A stretch of 64,000 nt of DNA from an uncultured Pelagibacteraceae bacterium. GTDB taxonomy: Bacteria; Pseudomonadota; Alphaproteobacteria; Pelagibacterales; Pelagibacteraceae. The stretch spans positions 1 through 64,000 of the forward strand of contig CACGJO010000001.1 in the NCBI GenBank assembly GCA_902573425.1, in the 5' to 3' direction. The notes under the pieces are model-generated. The model had not been told where the DNA came from and did not search any database. It saw only the letters and a program-made list of their open reading frames with translations. The position numbers were made by a program, and so were the translations under genes. Shown in pieces: positions 19,823-28,643 of the stretch. Positions within the stretch are counted from its first letter, which is position 1. Every line of letters begins with the position of its first letter.

Positions 19823-20713
19823 TTAAAATTTCCATTCACTTACTTTACTAAGTAGAAAATTTCTAAAAGCTTTTACTTTAGCAACATTTTTTAATGATTG
19901 AGGATAAACAAAATGAGTTTCGGTTAAAGGTCCTTCAATTTCAGGTAAGACTTTTGCAATATTTGAAACATTGGCTGTCATATAATCTGGAAGAGCAGCA
20001 AGACCGACTCCACTTTGTACAGCTAAAAGTAATCCATAAACACTATTTACTTTCATAACTGGTTTTCTCTTTTTTTTATCTTTGGAACCTAACTTTAATG
20101 CCCAATCAGGATTGAATACAGGGGATGGTGCTCCTCTACCATATGTAATAAATTTATGCTTATCTAAATCTTTTATATTTTTTGGATGACCATATTTTTC
20201 CAAATATTTTGTTGAACCATAAATATGGTAGTTTAGATCTATCAATTTTTTTTGAATATAATTTAATTGTTTTGGCCTCCTCATAAAAATTCCTACATCA
20301 GCTTGACGAGTACTTAGGTCTAACTCTTTATCATCAAATATAAGTTCAATTTCTATTTCTGGATGAAGCGCCATAAACTCTTTTATTCTTGGTGTTAACC
20401 AAGTTGTTCCAAAACTCACAACAGTAGTAATAGTAAGTTTGCCATTAAGCTTATCTTTCTCATCGCTTAATGTGGCCTCTACATCTTTTAATTTTGATAT
20501 TACTTCGTGTGCTGTTTTATATAAGTACTCTCCATTATCAGTCAAAACTAAACCTCTAGCGTGTCTCTCGAAGAGATGGATTTTGAGTTCATTTTCTAAA
20601 GTTTGAATTTGTCTGCTTATTGCAGATTGGCTTAAATTTAATACTGTTGAGGCTTTTGTAAAACTTCCAGACTCAGCTACTGCATGAAAAATTTTTAATT
20701 TATCCCAGTCCAT
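19823..20713 (-). CDS. LysR family transcriptional regulator
   Basis: MDWDKLKIFHAVAESGSFTKASTVLNLSQSAISRQIQTLENELKIHLFER HTH. Confidence 0.92.
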   Translation of the reverse strand: MDWDKLKIFHAVAESGSFTKASTVLNLSQSAISRQIQTLENELKIHLFERHARGLVLTDNGEYLYKTAHEVISKLKDVEATLSDEKDKLNGKLTITTVVSFGTTWLTPRIKEFMALHPEIEIELIFDDKELDLSTRQADVGIFMRRPKQLNYIQKKLIDLNYHIYGSTKYLEKYGHPKNIKDLDKHKFITYGRGAPSPVFNPDWALKLGSKDKKKRKPVMKVNSVYGLLLAVQSGVGLAALPDYMTANVSNIAKVLPEIEGPLTETHFVYPQSLKNVAKVKAFRNFLLSKVSEWKF

Positions 20714-20716
20714 ATT

Positions 20717-21718
20717 TTATTTGTTGGGATTTACCAGAATTCTACCGGTCAATTCACCTTTAAGCATTTTTGGAAATTCACTCAGTAATTCATTTAAAGA
20801 TACTTCCTTAATTGAGCTTTCAATCATAGTAAAATCAATCAGTTTGCTCACTTCGTTCCATACAAAATCTTTTCTTCTTGCTGAAGTACCTGAGGAGTCT
20901 ATCCCCCATAATTTTACCCCTCTTATTACAAAAGGCATTGTATTAGTTGCAATTTTAACGCCACCAGCGTTACCTGGTAAAGCGACAATACCACCAGGTT
21001 TTGTTTGTGCCAAAATTTTAGTCAGCCCTTCTCCACCAACATTATCGACAACACAGTCCCACAGGCCCTTTTCCAAAAGTTTACTTTCACCTAAAAATTC
21101 TTTTCTGTCTAAAATATTTTTAGCCCCTAGTTTCTTTAAATAATCGTGTTTGTTTTTTTTTCCAGTTACAGCATGAACATCATAACCCATTTTTGATAAA
21201 GCCATGACAGCGAAACTACCGACTCCACCCGTTGCTCCAGTTACCAAAACATCCTTAACTTTGGATCCCATTAAAAGTTCTTCTTTAGCTTTTACCGCAA
21301 AAGAGCATAGCAAAGCTGTAAGACCAGCGGTACCCATCATCATTGCTTTTTTATTTGTTAAATCTTTTGGTAGTTTTACAAGAAAATCCGAGTTTACTTT
21401 TGCGTATTGAGAAAATCCTCCATAATAAATTTCTCCTACTCTAAATCCAGTTAATATTACTTTATCATCCTTTTTAAATTTTTCATCTTCTGATTCCTCA
21501 ACAGTTCCTGAAAAATCTATGCCTGGAACAAAGGGATATTTTTTAACAATTCTTCCACCATTATTTAATATCAATGCATCTTTAAAATTTAAACTAGAAA
21601 AATCTATTCTGACTAAAACATTTCCATCTTTTAAATGATCGCCATTTAAATCTTTTACTTCTCGAGTGAATTTTTCGTCTTTGTTATCAATTACAATGGC
21701 TTTGAAACTTTTTGGCAT
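20717..21718 (-). CDS. acuI: AcuI/YhdH-type acrylyl-CoA reductase (MDR family)
   Basis: FKAIVIDN, YPFVPGIDFSGTVEES, AMMMGTAGLTALLC, LVTGATGGVGSFAV, GVKLWGIDSS. Confidence 0.82.
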   Translation of the reverse strand: MPKSFKAIVIDNKDEKFTREVKDLNGDHLKDGNVLVRIDFSSLNFKDALILNNGGRIVKKYPFVPGIDFSGTVEESEDEKFKKDDKVILTGFRVGEIYYGGFSQYAKVNSDFLVKLPKDLTNKKAMMMGTAGLTALLCSFAVKAKEELLMGSKVKDVLVTGATGGVGSFAVMALSKMGYDVHAVTGKKNKHDYLKKLGAKNILDRKEFLGESKLLEKGLWDCVVDNVGGEGLTKILAQTKPGGIVALPGNAGGVKIATNTMPFVIRGVKLWGIDSSGTSARRKDFVWNEVSKLIDFTMIESSIKEVSLNELLSEFPKMLKGELTGRILVNPNK

Positions 21719-21780
21719 GTTTCATCTTACATGTGACAAATTAATATGACAAATTATTTTTTGGGAATATAAGATTAATT

Positions 21781-21984
21781 ATGAAGCAAAAATTTCCTTA
21801 TTATATAAGATTAAGTATAATTCTCATTATTTTAATTTCTCCTATATTAGTTTTCCAAATTAGCTGGAATTATTTAGGTAAAGAAGATGGTTTATTATTT
21901 GCTTTTTGTTATGGAATAGTAGCAGTAACTTATGCTTGTTATAAATTCTATTTAGATAATTGGAGAGATGAAGATGATGACTAA
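21781..21984 (+). CDS. Small two-TM membrane protein
   Basis: 67-aa ORF with two hydrophobic helices and acidic tail. Confidence 0.55.
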   Translation: MKQKFPYYIRLSIILIILISPILVFQISWNYLGKEDGLLFAFCYGIVAVTYACYKFYLDNWRDEDDD

Positions 21985-22608
21985 TTATTTATCAGAAATA
22001 TGTTTCAAAAATCTATTCTGAAAACTAAGATCGTCTTTAAATTTACCTAAAAAATAATTTGTGATTGTAGTTGCTTTTTCTTTTTTAATACCTCTCATAG
22101 TCATACATTGATGAGTTGAGTCTATTGTAACTGCAACTCCATGGGCATCCAAACCATCCATTAGAGATTTTGCAATCTGCATAGTTAATCTTTCTTGTGT
22201 TTGTAATCTTTTAGAATAAACTTCAACAACTCTTGCTAGCTTGCTTAAACCTACTACTCTTTTTTTTGGTATGTAAGCAACATGGGCTACTCCAATAATT
22301 GGTGCCATATGGTGCTCACAATGACTCTGAACAGAAATATTTTTTTGTAGTACCATGTCATCGTAACCATTAACGTCACCAAAAGTTTTTAATAACTCTG
22401 AGGTAATTTCTTGATTATATCCCTTAAAATATTCTTTATAAGCTTTTGTTACTCTTCTTGGAGTTTCTAACAACCCCTCTCTGTTCGGATTTTCACCGAT
22501 CCATCGCAATATAGTTCTAAAAGCTTCCTCTGCTTCTTTGTCTGAAACTTCTGATTTATCTTTTAAAATTGCATTATCTGTATTTTTAACTATTTTCATA
22601 AATAACAA
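21985..22608 (-). CDS. folE: GTP cyclohydrolase I (FolE), start possibly 22599
   Basis: SHCEHHMAPIIGVAHVAYIPKKRVVGLSKLARVVEVYSKRLQTQERLT. Confidence 0.95.
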   Translation of the reverse strand: MLFMKIVKNTDNAILKDKSEVSDKEAEEAFRTILRWIGENPNREGLLETPRRVTKAYKEYFKGYNQEITSELLKTFGDVNGYDDMVLQKNISVQSHCEHHMAPIIGVAHVAYIPKKRVVGLSKLARVVEVYSKRLQTQERLTMQIAKSLMDGLDAHGVAVTIDSTHQCMTMRGIKKEKATTITNYFLGKFKDDLSFQNRFLKHISDK

Positions 22609-22675
22609 AATTAATATATAATAAAAATTATTAATGCAAACTGCAAACTTATTATAGTTTTATATAACTAATCAA

Positions 22676-23143
22676 ATGTTTAAAAAAAGAGAAAATGTCG
22701 CGGATATTGAGGAGGGTAATTTGCTTTCACCAAAATTTAACAATGATGGTCTTATACCTATCATAACAACTGATTTTAAAACCAAGGAAGTTTTAATGCA
22801 AGGTTACATGAATTCCGAAGCTCTTAAAAAAACTATTGAAACTAAAGAAGCTCATTATTGGAGTAGATCAAGAAAAGAAGTTTGGCACAAAGGTGAAACA
22901 AGTGGTTTTGTTCAAAAAGTTGTTGAGATGAGAATAGATGATGATCAAGACTCTATATGGATGAGTGTAGACATAGGCGATGGCGCAAGTTGCCACGTTG
23001 GTTACAAATCCTGTTTTTATAGATCAATTACTCTTGGAAAGATTGAAAACACCGAAAAGGTTAAAATAGATTTTAAAGAAAAAAAGAAAAAATTTGATCC
23101 TGAGGTGGTTTACAAAAACAAACCCAATCCAACAAAAATCTAG
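22676..23143 (+). CDS. hisI: Phosphoribosyl-AMP cyclohydrolase
   Basis: VLMQGYMNSEALKKTIET, AHYWSRSRKEVWHKGETSG, SCHVGYKSCFYR. Confidence 0.92.
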   Translation: MFKKRENVADIEEGNLLSPKFNNDGLIPIITTDFKTKEVLMQGYMNSEALKKTIETKEAHYWSRSRKEVWHKGETSGFVQKVVEMRIDDDQDSIWMSVDIGDGASCHVGYKSCFYRSITLGKIENTEKVKIDFKEKKKKFDPEVVYKNKPNPTKI

Positions 23144-23145
23144 TT

Positions 23146-23664
23146 TTATCTATTAAAAACAATTAGTATTAAAAACAATAAAATAGCTTGGATAAACCAA
23201 CACAACACTACAACACCAAGTGCTTTCCACAAACTTTTATAATCAAGAGCTTGTCTAACAGCAACTACCATGCAAGCCAACATCCAAAATGAGGAGCCAA
23301 TAAATGTTACTGTCATTAATTCAGGGGTGAAACCAAATATTCTAATTATTCCAGGAGCACTGGAAAAACCAATTGTTCTAAGTAGTTCTCCATGATCACT
23401 TTTTGTTTGTTTGTCTGGAAACAATTTTGTTCCAACAATAAAAATCAAAAATGCCCAGAAGTACCAACTAGCTAAAGATATTAATGGACCTAAAAAGAGA
23501 CTTGTTGCTCCTAAATGTATAGCTCCGACACCTGCTGCTAAGCTTGACAATACAACTACACACGCTGCCTGAAAGGTTGCAGATTTATCGTGTTCAACTT
23601 CTTCGTAAAGTTCAGGATCAATTTTTATTGCTCTAAAAATTCTTTTTAAAAAATTCGATTTCAT
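23146..23664 (-). CDS. Yip1-domain membrane protein
   Basis: Hydrophobic multi-TM; GFSSAPGIIRIFGF...MVVAVRQALDYKSLWKALGVVVLCW typical of Yip1/DUF proteins. Confidence 0.65.
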   Translation of the reverse strand: MKSNFLKRIFRAIKIDPELYEEVEHDKSATFQAACVVVLSSLAAGVGAIHLGATSLFLGPLISLASWYFWAFLIFIVGTKLFPDKQTKSDHGELLRTIGFSSAPGIIRIFGFTPELMTVTFIGSSFWMLACMVVAVRQALDYKSLWKALGVVVLCWFIQAILLFLILIVFNR

Positions 23665-23687
23665 AGTTTAATAATTCATTATTTTAT

Positions 23688-24152
23688 TTAGTTTAAGTAA
23701 AAAATATTCACGTTTAGTAAAAATGCAAAAAAGGACCATAACAAATATGGAGTCATTAGTAAAAAGCTAAGTTTAGTAGTTTTATAATAAATTATCATTA
23801 GCCAAACAATAAAAAATAAAATTATTAACAAATTAAACACAGATAATAAAATTTGATGAAAGCCAAAAAAAATTATGCTCCACAGCGAATTAAAAACTAT
23901 ATGAATGAAATAAATGTTCAATGTTTTCTTGTTCCGATAGGAAATCCAGTTAAACCAAATTGCTACAGACATTAATATGTAAAGTGTCGTCCATACGGGG
24001 CCAAAAACCCATGATGGCGGGCTAAATGATGGTCGAATTATTTGTGAATACCAAGGTTCCTTAAAAATTGATGTTACAACTCCACCTATTGCAGATGCTA
24101 TAAATGTAATTAAAACTATTAAAAATAAAGATAAGTATTTATTATTAAACAT
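23688..24152 (-). CDS. tspO: TspO/MBR family tryptophan-rich sensory protein (start moved to internal Met)
   Basis: WYSQIIRPSFSPPSWVFGPVWTTLYILMSVAIW, FNSLWSIIFFGF. Confidence 0.9.
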   Translation of the reverse strand: MFNNKYLSLFLIVLITFIASAIGGVVTSIFKEPWYSQIIRPSFSPPSWVFGPVWTTLYILMSVAIWFNWISYRNKKTLNIYFIHIVFNSLWSIIFFGFHQILLSVFNLLIILFFIVWLMIIYYKTTKLSFLLMTPYLLWSFFAFLLNVNIFYLN

Positions 24153-24173
24153 TAATATGAGATATAATTTATC

Positions 24174-24926
24174 ATGAGTAATAACCAAAAGAAAGTTTGG
24201 ATAACAGGTGCAAGTAGTGGTATTGGGAAGGCTGTTGCTGAAAAATTTGCAAAAGAAAATTGGAAAGTTGCAATTTCTGCTAGAAGAGAAAATCTATTAA
24301 ATGAAATGGCAAAAAACGAGAATATTTTTGCTTATCCCATGGATGTGACTGAATCAAATAAAACTCAAGAAACATTTAATAAAATATTAAAAGACTTTAA
24401 AGATATAGATCTTTGTATTTTTAGTTCTGGCACCTACGAAAGGAAGTCGGAAAAAGGTCTAAGCGTAGAAAATGTAAAAACAGTGATGGAGGTTAATTTT
24501 TTAGGTGTAGTTGGGTGTGTTAAAGCAGTTCAAGAGTATTTTCAAAATAAGAAAAACGGACATATTTCAATTGTCTCATCGCCAGTAGGGTATAGAGGCT
24601 TACCTAAATCGTCTGGATATACTGCATCAAAAGCATCTTTAAATAATTTTACCCAAGGAATTTATTTTGATTTTCAAAAATTTAATGTGAGAGTATCCCT
24701 TATATCACCAGGATTTATCAAAACAGCTTTAACAGATAAGAATGAATTTAAAATGCCTTTTTTAAAAGATACAAATTATGCGGCTGATAAAATTTATGAT
24801 GGATTAGTAAATAAAAAATCTTTTGAAATAATATTTCCACCACAGATAGCTTTTATTTATAAGATTTTTCAAATACTACCAAATAGAGTTTATAATTTTT
24901 TGATTAGTAAATTTGTTAATCGTTAA
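24174..24926 (+). CDS. Short-chain dehydrogenase/reductase
   Basis: VWITGASSGIGKAVAEKFA, YTASKASL active-site motif. Confidence 0.9.
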   Translation: MSNNQKKVWITGASSGIGKAVAEKFAKENWKVAISARRENLLNEMAKNENIFAYPMDVTESNKTQETFNKILKDFKDIDLCIFSSGTYERKSEKGLSVENVKTVMEVNFLGVVGCVKAVQEYFQNKKNGHISIVSSPVGYRGLPKSSGYTASKASLNNFTQGIYFDFQKFNVRVSLISPGFIKTALTDKNEFKMPFLKDTNYAADKIYDGLVNKKSFEIIFPPQIAFIYKIFQILPNRVYNFLISKFVNR

Positions 24927-25447
24927 TTTTTAACAAATACAACAGTGAGCTCTGCAACCTTAATACCAAATTTTGTCATTTTAGCTCTATTGATAGCAAC
25001 GGTGTCGCTTTGTTTAAAAATCCAATCATCAAAAGTAATTTTAATTTCTTTTCCTTTAACTGGGACTAGCAAAACATATTCTAATTTAAAAGCGGATCCA
25101 TATGAGAAGCCCTTTGCTGTGCCAACAACGTCTGATGCCGTACCTTCGTAATTATGCTCATCTTTTTTAATTATCTTCCATTGTCTTGTTTGAACTTCGC
25201 CATCGGACCAATTAAATTTTTCATCTAATATCAATTGATTTCCATCCCATTTACCATTTAGATCTGCAGAGAATTGTCTTGTTACTTTACCGCCTCTATT
25301 CTGAAGCACTCCGTAAGCTTTGACGTTTCCTTTTAAAAACTCCTCGATTATAAGTTTTGGTTCCTGATCTTTAAAGTCTTCTGGTTTCATTCCTGCTACA
25401 CAATTCGTTAAAAATAATGTTAAAAATAAAGTTAAAATATATCTCAT
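24923..25447 (-). CDS. DUF3833 family lipoprotein-like
   Basis: Lipobox LTNCVAG; KAYGVLQNRGGKVTRQFSADLNGKWDGN...LDEKFNWSDGEVQTRQW. Confidence 0.8.
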   Translation of the reverse strand: MRYILTLFLTLFLTNCVAGMKPEDFKDQEPKLIIEEFLKGNVKAYGVLQNRGGKVTRQFSADLNGKWDGNQLILDEKFNWSDGEVQTRQWKIIKKDEHNYEGTASDVVGTAKGFSYGSAFKLEYVLLVPVKGKEIKITFDDWIFKQSDTVAINRAKMTKFGIKVAELTVVFVKN

Positions 25448-25450
25448 TTT

Positions 25451-26638
25451 TTATTCATTCCTAAATGAAAACTGTATTAAGTCAATATTTTTAGCTCTAA
25501 AACCGGCTTCGCAATAAGAAAAATAAAAGTCCCAGATTTTTTTAAATGAACTATCAAAACCTTGCTGTGAAATATTATTCCAAGAACCTATAAAGTTTTC
25601 TCTCCATTTGCTCAATGTATGCGAGTAATGTATTCCGTAAGAATCACATCCTCTTAAAGTTAAACCAGTTTTCTTTGTATAATCTTTTATTGATTTTAAG
25701 GAAGGTAAAAAACCTCCTGGAAAAATATATTTTTGTATAAAATCCTGATTTTTTTTGTATCTATCAAAAAGTTCATCTTTAATAATAATTGCTTGAATAG
25801 CACCAACCCCGTTCGGTTTAAGATTATTCTTAATTGTTTTAAAATATTTATTCAAATTCTTTTCTCCAACTGCTTCAATCATTTCTATAGAAGCTATTGC
25901 ATCATATTTATCTTTTAAATCTCTATAGTCTAAAAACTTCACTTTAACTTTATTTTGTAAACCTAAAAGGTTTATTCTTTTTTTTGTAAACTCAAATTGT
26001 TTTTGTGAGATCGTGATACAATCAAGTTGAACATCATAATTTTTTGCAAGATGTTCTGCAAAACCACCCCATCCACATCCTATTTCTAAAATTTTATCTC
26101 CCGGTTTTGGTTGTATTAAATTTATAAGTTTATTGTATTTATTAATTTGAGCTTTTTCTAATTCTTGATCAGGTTTATCAAAAATACCGCATGAATAGGT
26201 TAATGTTTTATCTAGCCAGGTAGAAAAAAATTCATTACCTAAGTCATAATGTTTTGAAATATCTTCAACACTTTTTTTCTTTGTGTTTGATATAAAAAGT
26301 TTTTTAAAAATACTGTTTATACCTGAAATATTAAATATTCCTGAAAATTCATGGGTTATATTTATATTTTTTGCAGTTAGCTCAATTAAAGAAGGTAAAT
26401 TTAAAGTCTCAAATTCGTTTCTAATATAACTCTCTGCTAAAGCGGTACTACCTCCCCTTATTATATTAAAATAAAAATTTGGATTGTGGATTTTAATTTT
26501 CGCACTTAAAGAACTTTCTTGGTTACCAAATTGATATATTTTTCCATCGTAGTTTTCTACTGTAAGCTTTCCATCTTTAATATAATTCAATTTCTTTAGA
26601 ACAAAATTTTCAGAGATTTTATATGGACTGAATATCAT
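25451..26638 (-). CDS. Cyclopropane-fatty-acid synthase family methyltransferase (CfaA/UfaM-like)
   Basis: SVEDISKHYDLGNEFFSTWLDKTLTYSCG, ILEIGCGWGGFAEHLA, YIFPGGFLPS. Confidence 0.88.
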   Translation of the reverse strand: MIFSPYKISENFVLKKLNYIKDGKLTVENYDGKIYQFGNQESSLSAKIKIHNPNFYFNIIRGGSTALAESYIRNEFETLNLPSLIELTAKNINITHEFSGIFNISGINSIFKKLFISNTKKKSVEDISKHYDLGNEFFSTWLDKTLTYSCGIFDKPDQELEKAQINKYNKLINLIQPKPGDKILEIGCGWGGFAEHLAKNYDVQLDCITISQKQFEFTKKRINLLGLQNKVKVKFLDYRDLKDKYDAIASIEMIEAVGEKNLNKYFKTIKNNLKPNGVGAIQAIIIKDELFDRYKKNQDFIQKYIFPGGFLPSLKSIKDYTKKTGLTLRGCDSYGIHYSHTLSKWRENFIGSWNNISQQGFDSSFKKIWDFYFSYCEAGFRAKNIDLIQFSFRNE

Positions 26639-27408
26639 TTTTCTAAAGAAAGATTGTTTTTCATTTTGGTGTTTCTCTTTACTAACTTAACCCCTTTCCT
26701 CCACAGTCTTAATGCTTCAAAATGTATCGCCATTATAATTTTAATTGTCATCATTGGGTGTTTGAGGAAGTTAACCAGTAATCGTTTTGTGGATATCTGC
26801 TCTTTCTTTCCAATTTGACACGCTGAAAGCAACATTCCATCAATATCTTTTTGTTTTATAAAGACACTTAAAGTTTCTTTAGGTTCTGACAATCTAAAAT
26901 TATAAGAAGTCTCCATTTCCATAAATGGTGATACATAAAACTTTTTGTTACAACTTTGTGTGATAATTTTAGAATTATTTTTTACCTGAAAAATGTAAGT
27001 GTGTTGTTCATTAAAAGTATTTTTTACCTCATAAAGAATTGCTCTTAATTCAGATTTTTCGTTGTAGCAATAAAAAATACTTAGTGGATTAAATACATAA
27101 CCAAAAATACGTGGAAAACATAAAAGTTTGATCTTTGATACCTTAAAGTTAATGTTAAATTTATTTAGATTATTCTTAACCCAGTTTTTAATATCGCCGC
27201 CATCTCTATTTCCATGATCCTTATTGTAGAAACTAAAAAGATTAAACTTATTAAGGGAAAATATCGAAATCCTTTTTTCTAAATCTTTTAATTCATCTAA
27301 ATCAAAAAAGACAGAAAAGGTTTTGTAATTAAAAAAATGTCTTTTCGGCTTAAATCTCCGATGCGTAACTATGCCTTTGTATATACAAGTCTCCATCTCT
27401 TCTTTCAA
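26635..27408 (-). CDS. DUF1365 family protein
   Basis: IYKGIVTHRRFKPKRHFFNYKTFSVFFDLDEL, FGYVFNPLSIFYCY. Confidence 0.88.
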   Translation of the reverse strand: MKEEMETCIYKGIVTHRRFKPKRHFFNYKTFSVFFDLDELKDLEKRISIFSLNKFNLFSFYNKDHGNRDGGDIKNWVKNNLNKFNINFKVSKIKLLCFPRIFGYVFNPLSIFYCYNEKSELRAILYEVKNTFNEQHTYIFQVKNNSKIITQSCNKKFYVSPFMEMETSYNFRLSEPKETLSVFIKQKDIDGMLLSACQIGKKEQISTKRLLVNFLKHPMMTIKIIMAIHFEALRLWRKGVKLVKRNTKMKNNLSLEK

Positions 27409-28636
27409 ATTGATTTATCATTTCTAAAGTTGATTTTAACCCATCCTCATGAAAACCGTAACCAAAATAACTACCCGAAAACCAGGTCCTATTTTTACCT
27501 TGAAGGGTATTTAAGTTAGTTTGTGTCTTAAAACTTTTAATATTTAAATAAGGATGTGTAAAATTAATTTTTTTTATTAATTTATTTTCTTTAATTTCAA
27601 ATATTGGATTTAAAGTCAGAAAATAATTCTCTTTTGTTTTTAAATTTTGCAGCTTATTTAGCCAGTATGTAATACATGTGTGAGATAAATCTTTTGTAGA
27701 AATTGAGTTCCAGCTCGACCAAGCATTTTTTTTATTTGGCATCAAATTTGTATCTGTGTGAAGATATGCGGTATTTGAAATATAAGAAAATTCTCTAAGA
27801 ATTTTTTTTTCATCTATTGTTGGTTTATCAATAATATTTAAACTTTCATCTGCATGACAAGATAAAACAACATGATCGTAATCTCTATGGTCGCCGTCAT
27901 TTTGTGTGAAAATTCTAACATTGTCCTCACTTCTTACTATTTTTTTTATATTATAGTTTTTTAAATAATCTCCACTAATTTTTTCTAAGACTCTTGTTAC
28001 ATAAGCTCTACTTCTATTTGTAACAGTATACCACTGAGGTCTATTTTTTAATTTAAAAAGTCCATGGTTGTTAAAAAAATTTAAAAACAATTCAAAAGGT
28101 ATATCTCTCGCTTTTGAAATGGGCATTGACCAAATTGCTGCTACCATTGGAACAATATGGTAATTTATAAAATATTTTGAGAGTTTTGAATTATCTAAAT
28201 AATTTCCTAAGGTCAAATTTTTCAAATCTTTTTTCAGTAAAATTGGTGCTGTTTTATAAAAAGATATAATTTCATAAATCATTTTAATAAAATTAAAATT
28301 AAATAAATTATTTTTTCTTGCAAATAACGCGTTAAAACCTGTTCCGCCATATTCAATTGATGAGTCTTTTACAGAAACTGAAAAAGACATATCACTTTTT
28401 TCGTATGGAACTTTTAGTTCATTAAAAAAATTTATTAAATTTGGATAAGTTAATTTATTAAAAACTATAAATCCAAGATCTACAGGAACTTTTTTATCAT
28501 TCTCATTTATGTCGTATGTATATGAGTGTCCACCAAAATGATCCTCCTTTTCAAAAAGATCTACTTTATATTTTTTTGATAAGTAATAAGCAGCTGACAG
28601 ACCTGATATACCTGAACCAATAACTGCAATTTTCAT
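27350..28636 (-). CDS. FAD-dependent amine oxidase/desaturase-like flavoprotein (UfaD-like)
   Basis: MKIAVIGSGISGLSAAYYLSKKYKVDLFEKEDHFGGHSYTYDI; WSMPISKARDIPFELFLNFFNNHGL; neighbours DUF1365 and CFA synthase. Confidence 0.85.
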   Translation of the reverse strand: MKIAVIGSGISGLSAAYYLSKKYKVDLFEKEDHFGGHSYTYDINENDKKVPVDLGFIVFNKLTYPNLINFFNELKVPYEKSDMSFSVSVKDSSIEYGGTGFNALFARKNNLFNFNFIKMIYEIISFYKTAPILLKKDLKNLTLGNYLDNSKLSKYFINYHIVPMVAAIWSMPISKARDIPFELFLNFFNNHGLFKLKNRPQWYTVTNRSRAYVTRVLEKISGDYLKNYNIKKIVRSEDNVRIFTQNDGDHRDYDHVVLSCHADESLNIIDKPTIDEKKILREFSYISNTAYLHTDTNLMPNKKNAWSSWNSISTKDLSHTCITYWLNKLQNLKTKENYFLTLNPIFEIKENKLIKKINFTHPYLNIKSFKTQTNLNTLQGKNRTWFSGSYFGYGFHEDGLKSTLEMINQFERRDGDLYIQRHSYASEI

Positions 28637-28643
28637 TTAATAT

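Noticed and set aside
20721-21143. 140-aa ORF on + strand
   Set aside because: Antisense shadow of acuI
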